The notes: generated by a model not told the origin, from the letters alone. A DNA stretch of 8,095 nucleotides from an uncultured Candidatus Saccharibacteria bacterium (GCA_946886725.1 CAMPJF010000049.1:1-8095); one strand, 5' to 3'; positions 1 to 5,893 are shown, counted from the first letter of the stretch. Numbers and translations are program-made.

Positions 1-6
1 GTGGTA

Positions 7-35
7 TTGACTTTTTATACTGTTTATGTTAAATT
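7..35 (+). promoter_or_regulatory. Candidate promoter of the DUF1704-like gene
   Basis: TTGACT (7-12) is followed after 17 bases by TAAATT (30-35), which carries a TG dinucleotide at 27-28 in the extended -10 position. Transcription would start near 42, so the ATG at 45 would be nearly leaderless. A perfect TATAAT also lies at 41-46 but overlaps the ATG. If that were the true -10, the start would have to move downstream, for example to the in-frame ATG at 93. The window begins only 6 bases upstream, so nothing further can be judged. Confidence 0.45.
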
Positions 36-44
36 ATTTGTATA

Positions 45-1367
45 ATGAATCGCACCGAATCATCGCCGAACACTTCATGGAACGAACAGTTCATGGCGGT
101 GCCGTTTTCGAAGATCGCCTCAAATGAGTGGTATGGCACGGAAACAGATGATGATGTTGCACACCGACAATCGGCTAAGCAGGCATTTATCGCAGACTCA
201 GCACTTGAGTCACCAGCTATCCACTACCCCAAACTTCGCAACGAACATGTATTCGATGCCACCGAGCGAAGCTATCAAGCACTGCTAGACGACGCATCAA
301 CGGATGTTGAATATACTAAGGCGGCCCGCCGTTTAGCCGAGCTGTATCGACATAAAGAGGTGATGCGTGGCCTGGGTCGTACGGGTGTTAAAGCTGTATT
401 ATCACACGAACGTGCGGCGATGATGTCGGCAGAGATCTTTGGTGAAGTCGATCGGGATGCCTACCTAGGACTCGTTGCAAAGCTTCGCCTACAGGCAACC
501 GAGCTGCGCGATGAAATGCCCGAAGCGAATGATCTGCTGAATATGCTTGGTGATGCCGCGCCAGAACGCAAGATCCAATCGGCTGAATTGGAGCAAGAAG
601 CGCTCGCTGTGTTGCGCGAGGATATAATAGAGCTCTTTCCAGGTATCGACGAGGTTATGACGGTGGATATGGATCAAGAAGAGATTTCCGCACGAGAGAC
701 GCTCGCGCAAATCGAGGGTGCGCTCGCATTCTTTGGGTTGTCGGAAAAAGGCTGGAAGGCTGAGCTGGTTCCCGGTAGCAATAAAGCGGCAAGTACCGAT
801 GCGAATACGAAGATTATCTCAATTGGTGAACTTCGGGCAAAACTGCCGCCTAAGCAAGTGATAAAAACGACGTTCCACGAAGTTCTAGGTCACGCGTTTC
901 GTGCCGAGGGTGATATTAGCAAGGCTAGCCTGAGCTTCGAGGAGGGCTTTGCGGTCGCACTGGAACAGATTATGACTGGTGAGGTTCGTAGTGGCTCGGG
1001 CGAGCAGTATTACACGGCACTTGGCTTGCAGTACGGTCTCGATCAAGATGGACAGCAGCGTGGCCACCGCGAGACATACGAGATTATGTGGCGACGCAAC
1101 ATGGTTAATGCTCGCGCGAATGGTCAGAGTTTGACCGAAGATAAGGCAAAAGACCAAGCATATACCCAGGTCTACCGTACGCGACGCGGTAATGCGATTG
1201 ATACGCGCGATCGCTCATATTTTGAAGGTGCGCGTGTTGTGCCGGAGTGGCTGAACGATGTCGCCGCATTACCAAAAGCAGAACGTCAGGCGACGTTGAA
1301 GTGGGTATTTTCTGGTCGCTTCGACCCAACAAACGAGCAGCAAGCAGCCGAGTATCCGCGACCATAA
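45..1367 (+). CDS. DUF1704-like (MATCAP/TIGR02421-type) zinc metallopeptidase
   Basis: This is a 440-residue, probably cytoplasmic protein with no signal peptide or membrane segment. Residues 278-283 read HEVLGH, an HExxxH zinc site followed by AFRAEGD. About 16 residues later comes FEEGFAVALEQ (298-308), whose E300 would be the third zinc ligand. The pairing of HExxxH, a short gap and an (Q/E)EGLA-like motif is the signature of DUF1704, the bacterial QEGLA-motif family related to eukaryotic MATCAP/TMCP tubulin carboxypeptidases. Those enzymes remove C-terminal tail residues, and one has been reported to remove glutamates. The helical N-terminal half (about 60-220) resembles nothing I can name. 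The gene ends 83 bases before an operon of RimK-like ligases with its own promoter, so trimming of ligase-added tails is a reasonable inference, not a demonstrated role. No Shine-Dalgarno precedes ATG 45. The start rests on the near-leaderless promoter, and ATG 93 is the alternative. Confidence 0.7.
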   Translation: MNRTESSPNTSWNEQFMAVPFSKIASNEWYGTETDDDVAHRQSAKQAFIADSALESPAIHYPKLRNEHVFDATERSYQALLDDASTDVEYTKAARRLAELYRHKEVMRGLGRTGVKAVLSHERAAMMSAEIFGEVDRDAYLGLVAKLRLQATELRDEMPEANDLLNMLGDAAPERKIQSAELEQEALAVLREDIIELFPGIDEVMTVDMDQEEISARETLAQIEGALAFFGLSEKGWKAELVPGSNKAASTDANTKIISIGELRAKLPPKQVIKTTFHEVLGHAFRAEGDISKASLSFEEGFAVALEQIMTGEVRSGSGEQYYTALGLQYGLDQDGQQRGHRETYEIMWRRNMVNARANGQSLTEDKAKDQAYTQVYRTRRGNAIDTRDRSYFEGARVVPEWLNDVAALPKAERQATLKWVFSGRFDPTNEQQAAEYPRP

Positions 1368-1372
1368 CCCTA

Positions 1373-1402
1373 TTGACAAAACACTACCAATATTGCTATA
1401 AT
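1373..1402 (+). promoter_or_regulatory. Strong promoter of the ATP-grasp operon
   Basis: A consensus TTGACA (1373-1378) and consensus TATAAT (1397-1402) are separated by 18 bases, with an extended -10 TGC at 1394-1396. It begins 5 bases after the upstream stop codon, and I see no terminator between them. The expected start near 1409 gives a 5' UTR of about 40 bases ending in a perfect AGGAGG (1440-1445), 5 bases before ATG 1451. This is the best promoter plus ribosome-binding-site combination in the window, so the operon is probably well expressed. Confidence 0.85.
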
Positions 1403-1450
1403 ATATAAATTAATAACGTCAACGCCACAGCCCGACAATAGGAGGACTAC

Positions 1451-2776
1451 ATGCCAAAAGTATTGCAACGAATCGGCTCAAAAGAGCACGTTACGCTTCC
1501 AGAGTTTTCCATCGAAGATGTACCCGCGAAAGTAGATACAGGTGCGGACTATACTGCTATTTGGGCGAGTGATATTGTTGAGGCTGACGGCAAGCTTGCG
1601 TATAAACTGTTTGGACGCGGATCACGGTTTTATACCGGACAAACCATCGTAACAAGTGACTATGGCGTAACGCAGGTGCGTAACTCTTTTGGCGACAGCG
1701 AGATTCGATATACCGTCAAGATGAGCATGAAGCTCGGTGGCAAAAAGACGAGAGTGAGTTTTCGCTTGGCGGATCGTTCACGGAATCGTTATCCAATTCT
1801 TATTGGCAAGAAGACATTGATCGGTAAGTTCTTGGTTGATGTGTCGGTGAATAATCGTTTAGGTATGGGAAAAGTGAGAGTACTCGTACTTAATAGTCTT
1901 CCTTCGCGGTCGGTCGGCTCGTTTGTTGACGCGCTCACTTTGGCCGATCCGCTACTGCACACGTCATTCCGCACATACGATGATTTGATGCTCGTTCTGA
2001 CTGAGCGGTCGGGTATTAAGATATATAATGCAGCGACAAAGAAGCTGTTGCCGCGCTACGATCTAATTTACTTTAAGACGCACCAACGGAAAATGGAAAT
2101 TGCCTCGGCGGTCGCTGAATACGCTGAAGCGATGAATGTGAACTACATTGATCGTGAGGTTGCACAGTTCCGGTCGTACAGTAAATTGTCGCAGTACGCG
2201 CGTCTTGCAAGGTACAATCTGCCAATTCCGCGAACGGTCATTATGCATCACTCCCATTTGGCTGATTCGTATGACTTTATCGTCACAAAATTAAAGCTTC
2301 CTTTTATCTTTAAGGATGTCGCCGCCGATAAGGGCGAAGCAAACTTCTTGATTAGCAACGAACAAGAGTTTGCCGCGGCGGTTAAAATTGCCGAATCGAC
2401 AGATGCGTATTTTGCAGCACAGGAATTTATCGCAAACGATGGTGACTATCGATGCTTGGTGCTCGATAAGAAATTGCCGTTAATCATTAAGCGACTACGA
2501 CAGGATGATAGCACGCACCTCAACAATACGTCGACCGGCGGATCCGCAACGTTGGTAGAATTGGCCGATATGGCACCGTCAGTGCAGGCAATGGCGATAA
2601 AATCAGCGATCGTTTTGGATCGTCAGGTGGCAGGCGTCGATTTGATGCAATCCAATCAGACGGGTAAATGGTATATTCTTGAGGTGAATAATAGTCCGCA
2701 AATCGCCAGTGGCGCGTTTGTTGACGAAAAGGTGCGCGTGTTTGCAAAATTCTTGCGCGAAAGAGCAGAGAAATAG
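1451..2776 (+). CDS. RimB-type retropepsin fused to a RimK-like ATP-grasp ligase
   Basis: The 441-residue protein has two parts. Residues about 5-135 resemble the RimB/COG4067 family (once called ATP-dependent zinc protease, now seen as retropepsin-like): KVDTGADYTAIWA at 27-39 holds the catalytic DTGA, and RYPILIGKKTL followed by GKFLVDV (113-131) is the family's conserved C-terminal strand region. Residues about 150-441 form an ATP-grasp ligase. K288 is the likely ATP-binding lysine, QEF at 324-326 the hinge, GDYR at 331-334 and R348 lie in the core, THLNNTSTGG at 355-364 parallels the RimK SNLHKGG loop, AGVD (394-397) supplies D397, and EVNNSPQ (411-417) supplies metal ligands E411 and N413. 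The usual glycine-rich GTxGxG loop is replaced by ADKGEAN (292-298). RimB and RimK are separate proteins in Proteobacteria, so one chain would couple cutting and ligation. Substrate and added amino acid are unknown. AGGAGG fixes the start. Confidence 0.85.
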   Translation: MPKVLQRIGSKEHVTLPEFSIEDVPAKVDTGADYTAIWASDIVEADGKLAYKLFGRGSRFYTGQTIVTSDYGVTQVRNSFGDSEIRYTVKMSMKLGGKKTRVSFRLADRSRNRYPILIGKKTLIGKFLVDVSVNNRLGMGKVRVLVLNSLPSRSVGSFVDALTLADPLLHTSFRTYDDLMLVLTERSGIKIYNAATKKLLPRYDLIYFKTHQRKMEIASAVAEYAEAMNVNYIDREVAQFRSYSKLSQYARLARYNLPIPRTVIMHHSHLADSYDFIVTKLKLPFIFKDVAADKGEANFLISNEQEFAAAVKIAESTDAYFAAQEFIANDGDYRCLVLDKKLPLIIKRLRQDDSTHLNNTSTGGSATLVELADMAPSVQAMAIKSAIVLDRQVAGVDLMQSNQTGKWYILEVNNSPQIASGAFVDEKVRVFAKFLRERAEK

Positions 2777-2777
2777 C

Positions 2778-3683
2778 ATGAAAAAAATTCTTGCTATTAG
2801 CACAAAGCGCACAGACGCCGCCGAGGCGATGCTCGCATACCTTGAGGGCCGTATGCCGCAAGTGCAAATAGACTATGTTGTATATGATGATCTGGTCATT
2901 TCGTTCATTGATGGAAAGATGCGCGTCTCTGTTGAAAACACCGGACTGGATCTCGCCGATTATGACATGGTGTACTTTAAGTCATCGGTCGTACATGATA
3001 TTACGGCGACGTACGTTCAATATGCGCTGCGAAATGACGTAAAGGTTACCGATGTGGCCAAAGGTGCGTATGCTGGTGGAAGTAAATTATACACCTACGG
3101 AATTATTGTTCCGGCGGGGATCTCTGTGCCAAACAGTCTGTTTGCGATGCCTGGGCGTCTTGTCGGCGCGTATGATCGTTACGAGCAGGCGCTTGGATTG
3201 CCATTTGTGTTAAAAGGGATTCATGCGAGTCGAGGCGACGTGAATGAAGTTATTCGTAGTCGCGATGATTTTGACCGTGTTGTCGCTGCGGCGCTTATGT
3301 CGGATAAAAAAGCCTACCTAATCGGTCAGTCATTTGTTCCGAATGAAGGAGACTTGCGTATACTGGTATTTGGAGGCGAAGTTCAGCTTGTCATCCATCG
3401 TCAACGCGCGGATGAATCGACCCATCTTAACAACACATCTCAGGGCGGACGGGCGACAATCGTACCGATCGAGGAACTGCCGGCGGAGGTGATTGCAGCG
3501 AGTCGCACCGCGGCAACGCTGTCCGAAATTGGAATCGCCGGGGTGGATATGGTCAAGGATAAAGAAACAGGTAAATGGTATTGCTTTGAAGTGAATGAAG
3601 GGCCGCAAATGGCCACTGGCTCGTATAGACAGTCGAAATGGAACGAATTAGCGAAATACTTTATGACGGAATTGGAGAAATAA
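2778..3683 (+). CDS. RimK-like ATP-grasp ligase, paralogue of the upstream fusion's ligase half
   Basis: The frame is open from 2709, but I place the start at ATG 2778 (MKKILAIS). It falls 1 base after the upstream stop, gives a normal first strand of the N-terminal ATP-grasp fold, and the extra 23 residues otherwise overlap the preceding gene. The resulting protein has 301 residues and no signal peptide or membrane segment. Core features are LPFVLK with K146, GDLR (191-194), R208, STHLNNTSQGG (214-224), AGVDM with D257, and FEVNEGPQ (270-277) with E271 and N273. The long THLNNTS..GG block and EVN..PQ ending match the upstream fusion protein much better than classical RimK, so the two probably arose by duplication. 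The RimK glycine-rich loop is replaced by HASRGDVN (149-156). It should form an amide bond between a carboxyl group and an amino acid using ATP. The substrate is unknown. Translation is probably coupled to the neighbour. Confidence 0.85.
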   Translation: MKKILAISTKRTDAAEAMLAYLEGRMPQVQIDYVVYDDLVISFIDGKMRVSVENTGLDLADYDMVYFKSSVVHDITATYVQYALRNDVKVTDVAKGAYAGGSKLYTYGIIVPAGISVPNSLFAMPGRLVGAYDRYEQALGLPFVLKGIHASRGDVNEVIRSRDDFDRVVAAALMSDKKAYLIGQSFVPNEGDLRILVFGGEVQLVIHRQRADESTHLNNTSQGGRATIVPIEELPAEVIAASRTAATLSEIGIAGVDMVKDKETGKWYCFEVNEGPQMATGSYRQSKWNELAKYFMTELEK

Positions 3684-3684
3684 T

Positions 3685-4596
3685 ATGAACATTGCAATAC
3701 TTTCAAACGGCCCAGGCAACTACTCGACCAAGCGTCTTAAAGAAGAGGCGCTTAAGCGCGGGCATAGTGTCAAGATTGTGAAATACCGCGAGTGTTATGC
3801 GTCAATCGAGCGGAATAATCCGACCGTTAGCTACAAGGGTGAGGACCTAAGTAAATTCGATGCAATTATCCCCCGTATTGCCGCTAACATGACGCGTTAC
3901 GGGACGGCTATCGTTCGTCAACTTGAGATGCAAGGTGTGTATACAGTATCCAGTTCGATTGCTATTAACCGCTCGCGCGACAAGCTGCGCAGCTCGCAAC
4001 TTTTAGCGAAAGCCGGCGTGGGTATTCCAAAGACAGTCTTTTCGCGTAATTCTACCGACATTGATGATCTTATTGAAAAGCTTGGCGGCACGCCGGTGAT
4101 TATTAAGCTTGCTCGTGGGACACACGGTAATGGCGTCGTACTTGCTGAATCAAAAAAAGCGGCAAAGTCAGTGCTGCAGGCATTTTATCTGACGAACGAC
4201 GACGGCACGAACGTACTATTGCAAGAATTCGTGAAAGAATCTGCGGGCACGGACATCCGTGCGTTTGTGGTCGGCAGTCGAGTTGTCGCAAGCATGAAGC
4301 GACAAAGTCTTGATGATGATTTTCGTTCGAATCTGCATAAGGGTGGCGAAGGGACGATCGTTAAACTAACCGAAGAAGAGCGTAAAATGGCGATTAAAGC
4401 AGCGCGTGCGATGGGGCTTAATATTGCCGGTGTTGATATGATGCGCAGTGACCGCGGACCGCTTATTTTGGAAGTGAATGCTAGTCCTGGGTTTGGTATT
4501 GAAAAAGTAACCGGTCGAGACGTTGCCGGGCCAATTATTGAATACGTTGAAATGAACGCCAAACGTCGCAATAAAAAAGACAAAGTCGGCGCATAA
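3685..4596 (+). CDS. rimK: RimK family alpha-L-glutamate ligase
   Basis: This 303-residue cytoplasmic ATP-grasp enzyme is recognisably collinear with E. coli RimK, which adds glutamates to the C terminus of ribosomal protein S6. Matching blocks include MNIAILS (1-7), YKGEDLSKFDAIIPRI (50-65), RYGTAIVRQLEMQG (71-84), SRDKLRSSQLLAKAG (97-111), the ATP loop KLARGTHGNGVVLAE (141-155), LLQEFVKES.G.DIR (178-192), DFRSNLHKGGEGT (212-224), AGVDMMR (248-254) and LEVNASPGF (262-270). Catalytic and metal residues K141, R192, D251, E263 and N265 are all present. The tail NAKRRNKKDK (291-300) is strongly basic. The start is well supported: GGAG at 3674-3677 lies 7 bases upstream and the ATG is 1 base after the previous stop. 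It closes a three-gene ligase operon. Whether its substrate here is S6 cannot be told from the sequence. Confidence 0.93.
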   Translation: MNIAILSNGPGNYSTKRLKEEALKRGHSVKIVKYRECYASIERNNPTVSYKGEDLSKFDAIIPRIAANMTRYGTAIVRQLEMQGVYTVSSSIAINRSRDKLRSSQLLAKAGVGIPKTVFSRNSTDIDDLIEKLGGTPVIIKLARGTHGNGVVLAESKKAAKSVLQAFYLTNDDGTNVLLQEFVKESAGTDIRAFVVGSRVVASMKRQSLDDDFRSNLHKGGEGTIVKLTEEERKMAIKAARAMGLNIAGVDMMRSDRGPLILEVNASPGFGIEKVTGRDVAGPIIEYVEMNAKRRNKKDKVGA

Positions 4597-4615
4597 TACC
4601 GTTTATCCTTAACAA

Positions 4616-4624
4616 TGCTATAAT
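4616..4624 (+). promoter_or_regulatory. Extended -10 promoter for the DUF192-like gene
   Basis: TGC (4616-4618) directly precedes a consensus TATAAT (4619-4624) 20 bases after the rimK stop. No good -35 is visible at 17-18 bases upstream, so recognition would rely on the extended -10. Transcription near 4631 leaves about 23 bases of leader. AAAGG at 4639-4643 lies 10 bases before ATG 4654 and is a loose Shine-Dalgarno. Confidence 0.7.
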
Positions 4625-4653
4625 ATGCCTATGATACGAAAGGCTTACCCGGC

Positions 4654-5139
4654 ATGAGTCTGCGAAAAGAACGGATGTCGTGGATATTCATCGGCGTGCT
4701 ACTCGCCGCTGTGATTGCAACGGCGTACTTTGTTGTGTGGCCAAGGCTTCAGCCTCACCTGGTCGTGCGGCTTGGCGACGGCGTCTTTAATGCTCGTGTG
4801 ATTACGGCAAAAGAGTATGCGAATAGCGGTATGCCGCATGTCGATAAACTGCGCGAAGGAAAAGCAGTGTTGCATATGCATAATAGCGACGCACTTTGGT
4901 CAATTGATATGAGGCAACGACAGGCGCTATTTGATGTGATATGGCTGGATAGTCAAAAACGAGTTGTGTATATCGTAAAGAATGCCTCGGCCGATAGCGT
5001 GCCGGATACGACATTCAGTCCAAAGGACAGCGCGCGCTATATCGTAGAGCTTCGCGGCGGTACGGTTGATACGAAAGCGATCAATATCGGTGATGAAGCA
5101 TTCTTTGATGAGAATAATATACAGGGCCTGCAGTTGTGA
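4654..5139 (+). CDS. Membrane-anchored DUF192-like protein
   Basis: The 161-residue protein starts with a basic stretch (MSLRKER) and one hydrophobic helix at about 10-29 with no lipobox or clear cleavage site, so it is probably an N-terminally anchored protein facing outward. The rest resembles DUF192 (COG1430): VRLGDGVFNARVITAKEYANSGM (38-60) where the family has its early strand and Gly-Leu-Met turn, AVLHMHNSDALWSIDMRQRQALFDVIWLDSQKRVVYI (71-107) where it has the FWMKNT..PLDIIFID..GRV block, and ARYIVELRGGTVDTKAINIGDEAFF (127-151) where it has VLEL.AG......I..GD.V. The match is by order and pattern, not by exact motif: the FWMKN sequence is replaced by LWSID. The function of DUF192 is not firmly known. 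A second in-frame ATG (4675) would shorten the basic leader. It overlaps the next gene by 4 bases. Confidence 0.7.
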   Translation: MSLRKERMSWIFIGVLLAAVIATAYFVVWPRLQPHLVVRLGDGVFNARVITAKEYANSGMPHVDKLREGKAVLHMHNSDALWSIDMRQRQALFDVIWLDSQKRVVYIVKNASADSVPDTTFSPKDSARYIVELRGGTVDTKAINIGDEAFFDENNIQGLQL

Positions 5140-5612
5140 CCTTTGTCGTTATATTCTTGCTGCTGATTGCGTCGTTGTTTGCCATTGCGTTTATGACGAA
5201 GCGCCGGTTTGGCGTGTTGGGCTTGGCACTTGCTGCTGGATCCATGCTGAGTGCATTATGGGTGAGTGATTTGACCCCAGTTATTGCGCAAGCTGGATTT
5301 GTGTTAGTTCGGCCACCGCTAGAGAGTGTCGTGGCTGGAATGTTAACGATAGTACCGGCAATTTTATTGCTAACGAGCGGTCCGTCATACTCATCGGGTA
5401 AGCAGCGGGTGGTCGGGGCGTTGTTGTTTTCGGTGTTAGCGACCGTACTACTACTGGAGCCTTTAGGGTCAGCCTTGGTGATTGAAGGGCTGGGTGAGCA
5501 AGTGTTTGATTTTATGACAACCCACCGAGTAGTTATCATTACAGTATGTTTGTCGGTAGCGGTCATGGACCTTTTACTCGCTAAAACACCTAAAATCCCG
5601 ACCAAACATTGA
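5136..5612 (+). CDS. Polytopic membrane protein of unknown function
   Basis: I do not recognise this 158-residue protein. It is strongly hydrophobic, with likely membrane helices at about 3-20, 25-43, 64-80, 91-109 and 131-148, a positive loop at TKRR (21-24) and a lysine-rich end. The fourth and fifth helices are separated by a short polar segment containing EQVFDFMTTHR (121-131). Size and helix spacing are loosely like CvpA-family proteins, but no diagnostic motif is visible. The GTG start shares GTGA with the TGA stop of the DUF192-like gene, so the two are translationally coupled and probably act together at the membrane. The GTG start is chosen because of this overlap. Only a weak AGGG (5122-5126 area) lies upstream. 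No terminator follows; a new promoter begins inside the end of the gene. Confidence 0.75.
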   Translation: MTFVVIFLLLIASLFAIAFMTKRRFGVLGLALAAGSMLSALWVSDLTPVIAQAGFVLVRPPLESVVAGMLTIVPAILLLTSGPSYSSGKQRVVGALLFSVLATVLLLEPLGSALVIEGLGEQVFDFMTTHRVVIITVCLSVAVMDLLLAKTPKIPTKH

Positions 5613-5638
5613 CAAACCACCCCTAAAAATGCTATTTT
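5609..5638 (+). promoter_or_regulatory. Promoter of the tRNA-Lys transcription unit
   Basis: Consensus TTGACA (5609-5614) and TATTTT (5633-5638) are 18 bases apart, with the extended TGC at 5630-5632. Spacing and extended element are the same as in the ATP-grasp operon promoter. The -35 overlaps the stop codon of the membrane-protein gene (TGA at 5610-5612). Transcription should start near 5645, which gives the downstream tRNA an unusually long 5' leader of about 168 bases. Confidence 0.75.
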
Positions 5639-5673
5639 CTATAGAGCACATATGAACGAGTTTTATTTGTGTC

Positions 5674-5700
5674 AAAAATTATGGAGCCGTAGCTCAGCTG
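5674..5700 (+). repeat. Upstream copy of a 27-base direct repeat (tRNA 5' part)
   Basis: This segment is identical to 5804-5830, exactly 130 bases downstream. It comprises nine bases of AT-rich flank followed by the first 18 bases of tRNA-Lys: the acceptor 5' strand, bases 8-9, the D-stem 5' strand and part of the D-loop. It is not a tRNA on its own. After 5700 the similarity fades to scattered matches, and no complete cloverleaf can be built from 5683 onward. Confidence 0.95.
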
Positions 5701-5803
5701 CCTAGGTGACCTAGTCGCCGGTAGAAAATAAGCCGCTCTAACTAGCTGATGAAACAGCTGAATGTTAGATCGAACCAAGCTTATGAATTACGGTGAAGCA
5801 ATT
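5701..5803 (+). other. Structured leader between the repeats, with antisense matches to tRNA-Lys
   Basis: This stretch should be transcribed as part of the tRNA-Lys precursor. It holds a perfect hairpin (CTAGG 5702-5706, loop TGA, CCTAG 5710-5714) and a second one (AGCTG 5744-5748 with CAGCT 5755-5759, nested within CTAAC 5738-5742 pairing GTTAG 5764-5768). The segment 5735-5749 is complementary over 15 consecutive bases, with one G-U pair, to 5824-5838 in the tRNA D-arm. GGTGAAGC (5792-5799) is perfectly complementary to 5881-5888 at the tRNA 3' end. TACGGT (5789-5794) can also pair with GCCGTA in either repeat copy (5686-5691 or 5816-5821), with one G-U. I cannot match it to a known RNA family. 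It could be a regulatory leader, a decayed inverted tRNA fragment, or a remnant of a small insertion. Confidence 0.6.
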
Positions 5804-5830
5804 AAAAATTATGGAGCCGTAGCTCAGCTG
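5804..5830 (+). repeat. Downstream copy of the 27-base direct repeat
   Basis: Identical to 5674-5700. This copy runs from the nine-base AT-rich flank into the intact tRNA-Lys gene and ends inside its D-loop. Confidence 0.95.
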
Positions 5831-5889
5831 GTTAGAGCACCTGCCTTTTAAGCAGGGTGTCCTGAGTTCAAGTCTCAGCGGCTTCACCA
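5813..5889 (+). tRNA. tRNA-Lys, anticodon UUU
   Basis: A complete 77-base cloverleaf is present. The acceptor is GGAGCCG (5813-5819) with CGGCTTC (5879-5885), including one G-U. The D-stem is GCTC/GAGC, and the anticodon stem is CCTGC (5840-5844) with GCAGG (5852-5856). The loop CTTTTAA (5845-5851) places TTT at 5847-5849. The T-stem CTGAG (5862-5866) pairs CTCAG (5874-5878) around loop TTCAAGT. Discriminator A5886 is followed by an encoded CCA (5887-5889). U33 and A37 are as expected, and UUU reads lysine AAA/AAG. The gene lies between a long leader and a terminator five bases downstream, so it appears to be the only mature product of this transcript. Confidence 0.97.
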
Positions 5890-5893
5890 AAAG

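Noticed and set aside
41..46. Perfect TATAAT as the -10 of the first gene
   Set aside because: It overlaps the ATG at 45-47 and has no -35 at 16-18 bases. The TTGACT/TGtTAAATT pair just upstream fits the start better, though not conclusively.
2709..2777. Upstream start (ATG 2709) for the stand-alone ATP-grasp gene
   Set aside because: It would overlap the preceding gene by about 68 bases and add an unstructured Cys/Arg/Lys-rich stretch before the normal MKKILAIS first strand.
5081..5620. Long minus-strand ORF (179 codons) opposite the membrane-protein gene
   Set aside because: It is rich in Thr/Asn/Ser/Pro with no recognisable domain, lacks a ribosome-binding site, and mirrors a strongly hydrophobic coding frame on the plus strand, which is typical of a shadow ORF.
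5652..5705. A 17-codon ORF in the tRNA-Lys leader (ATG 5652, TAG 5703-5705) as an attenuation leader peptide
   Set aside because: It lies about 7 bases from the predicted transcription start with no usable Shine-Dalgarno, has a single lysine codon (AAA), and half of it is the tRNA repeat. Nothing supports translation.
5683..5800. The upstream repeat copy as a second tRNA, possibly with a group I intron
   Set aside because: No 3' acceptor strand, T-arm or anticodon arm can be found to match the 5' part, and no group I conserved core is visible. The only closing helix is the six-base GCCGTA/TACGGT.
5674..5803. tmRNA or T-box riboswitch
   Set aside because: The tmRNA ends and tag reading frame are not present, and there is no T-box sequence, specifier domain or downstream amino-acid gene.
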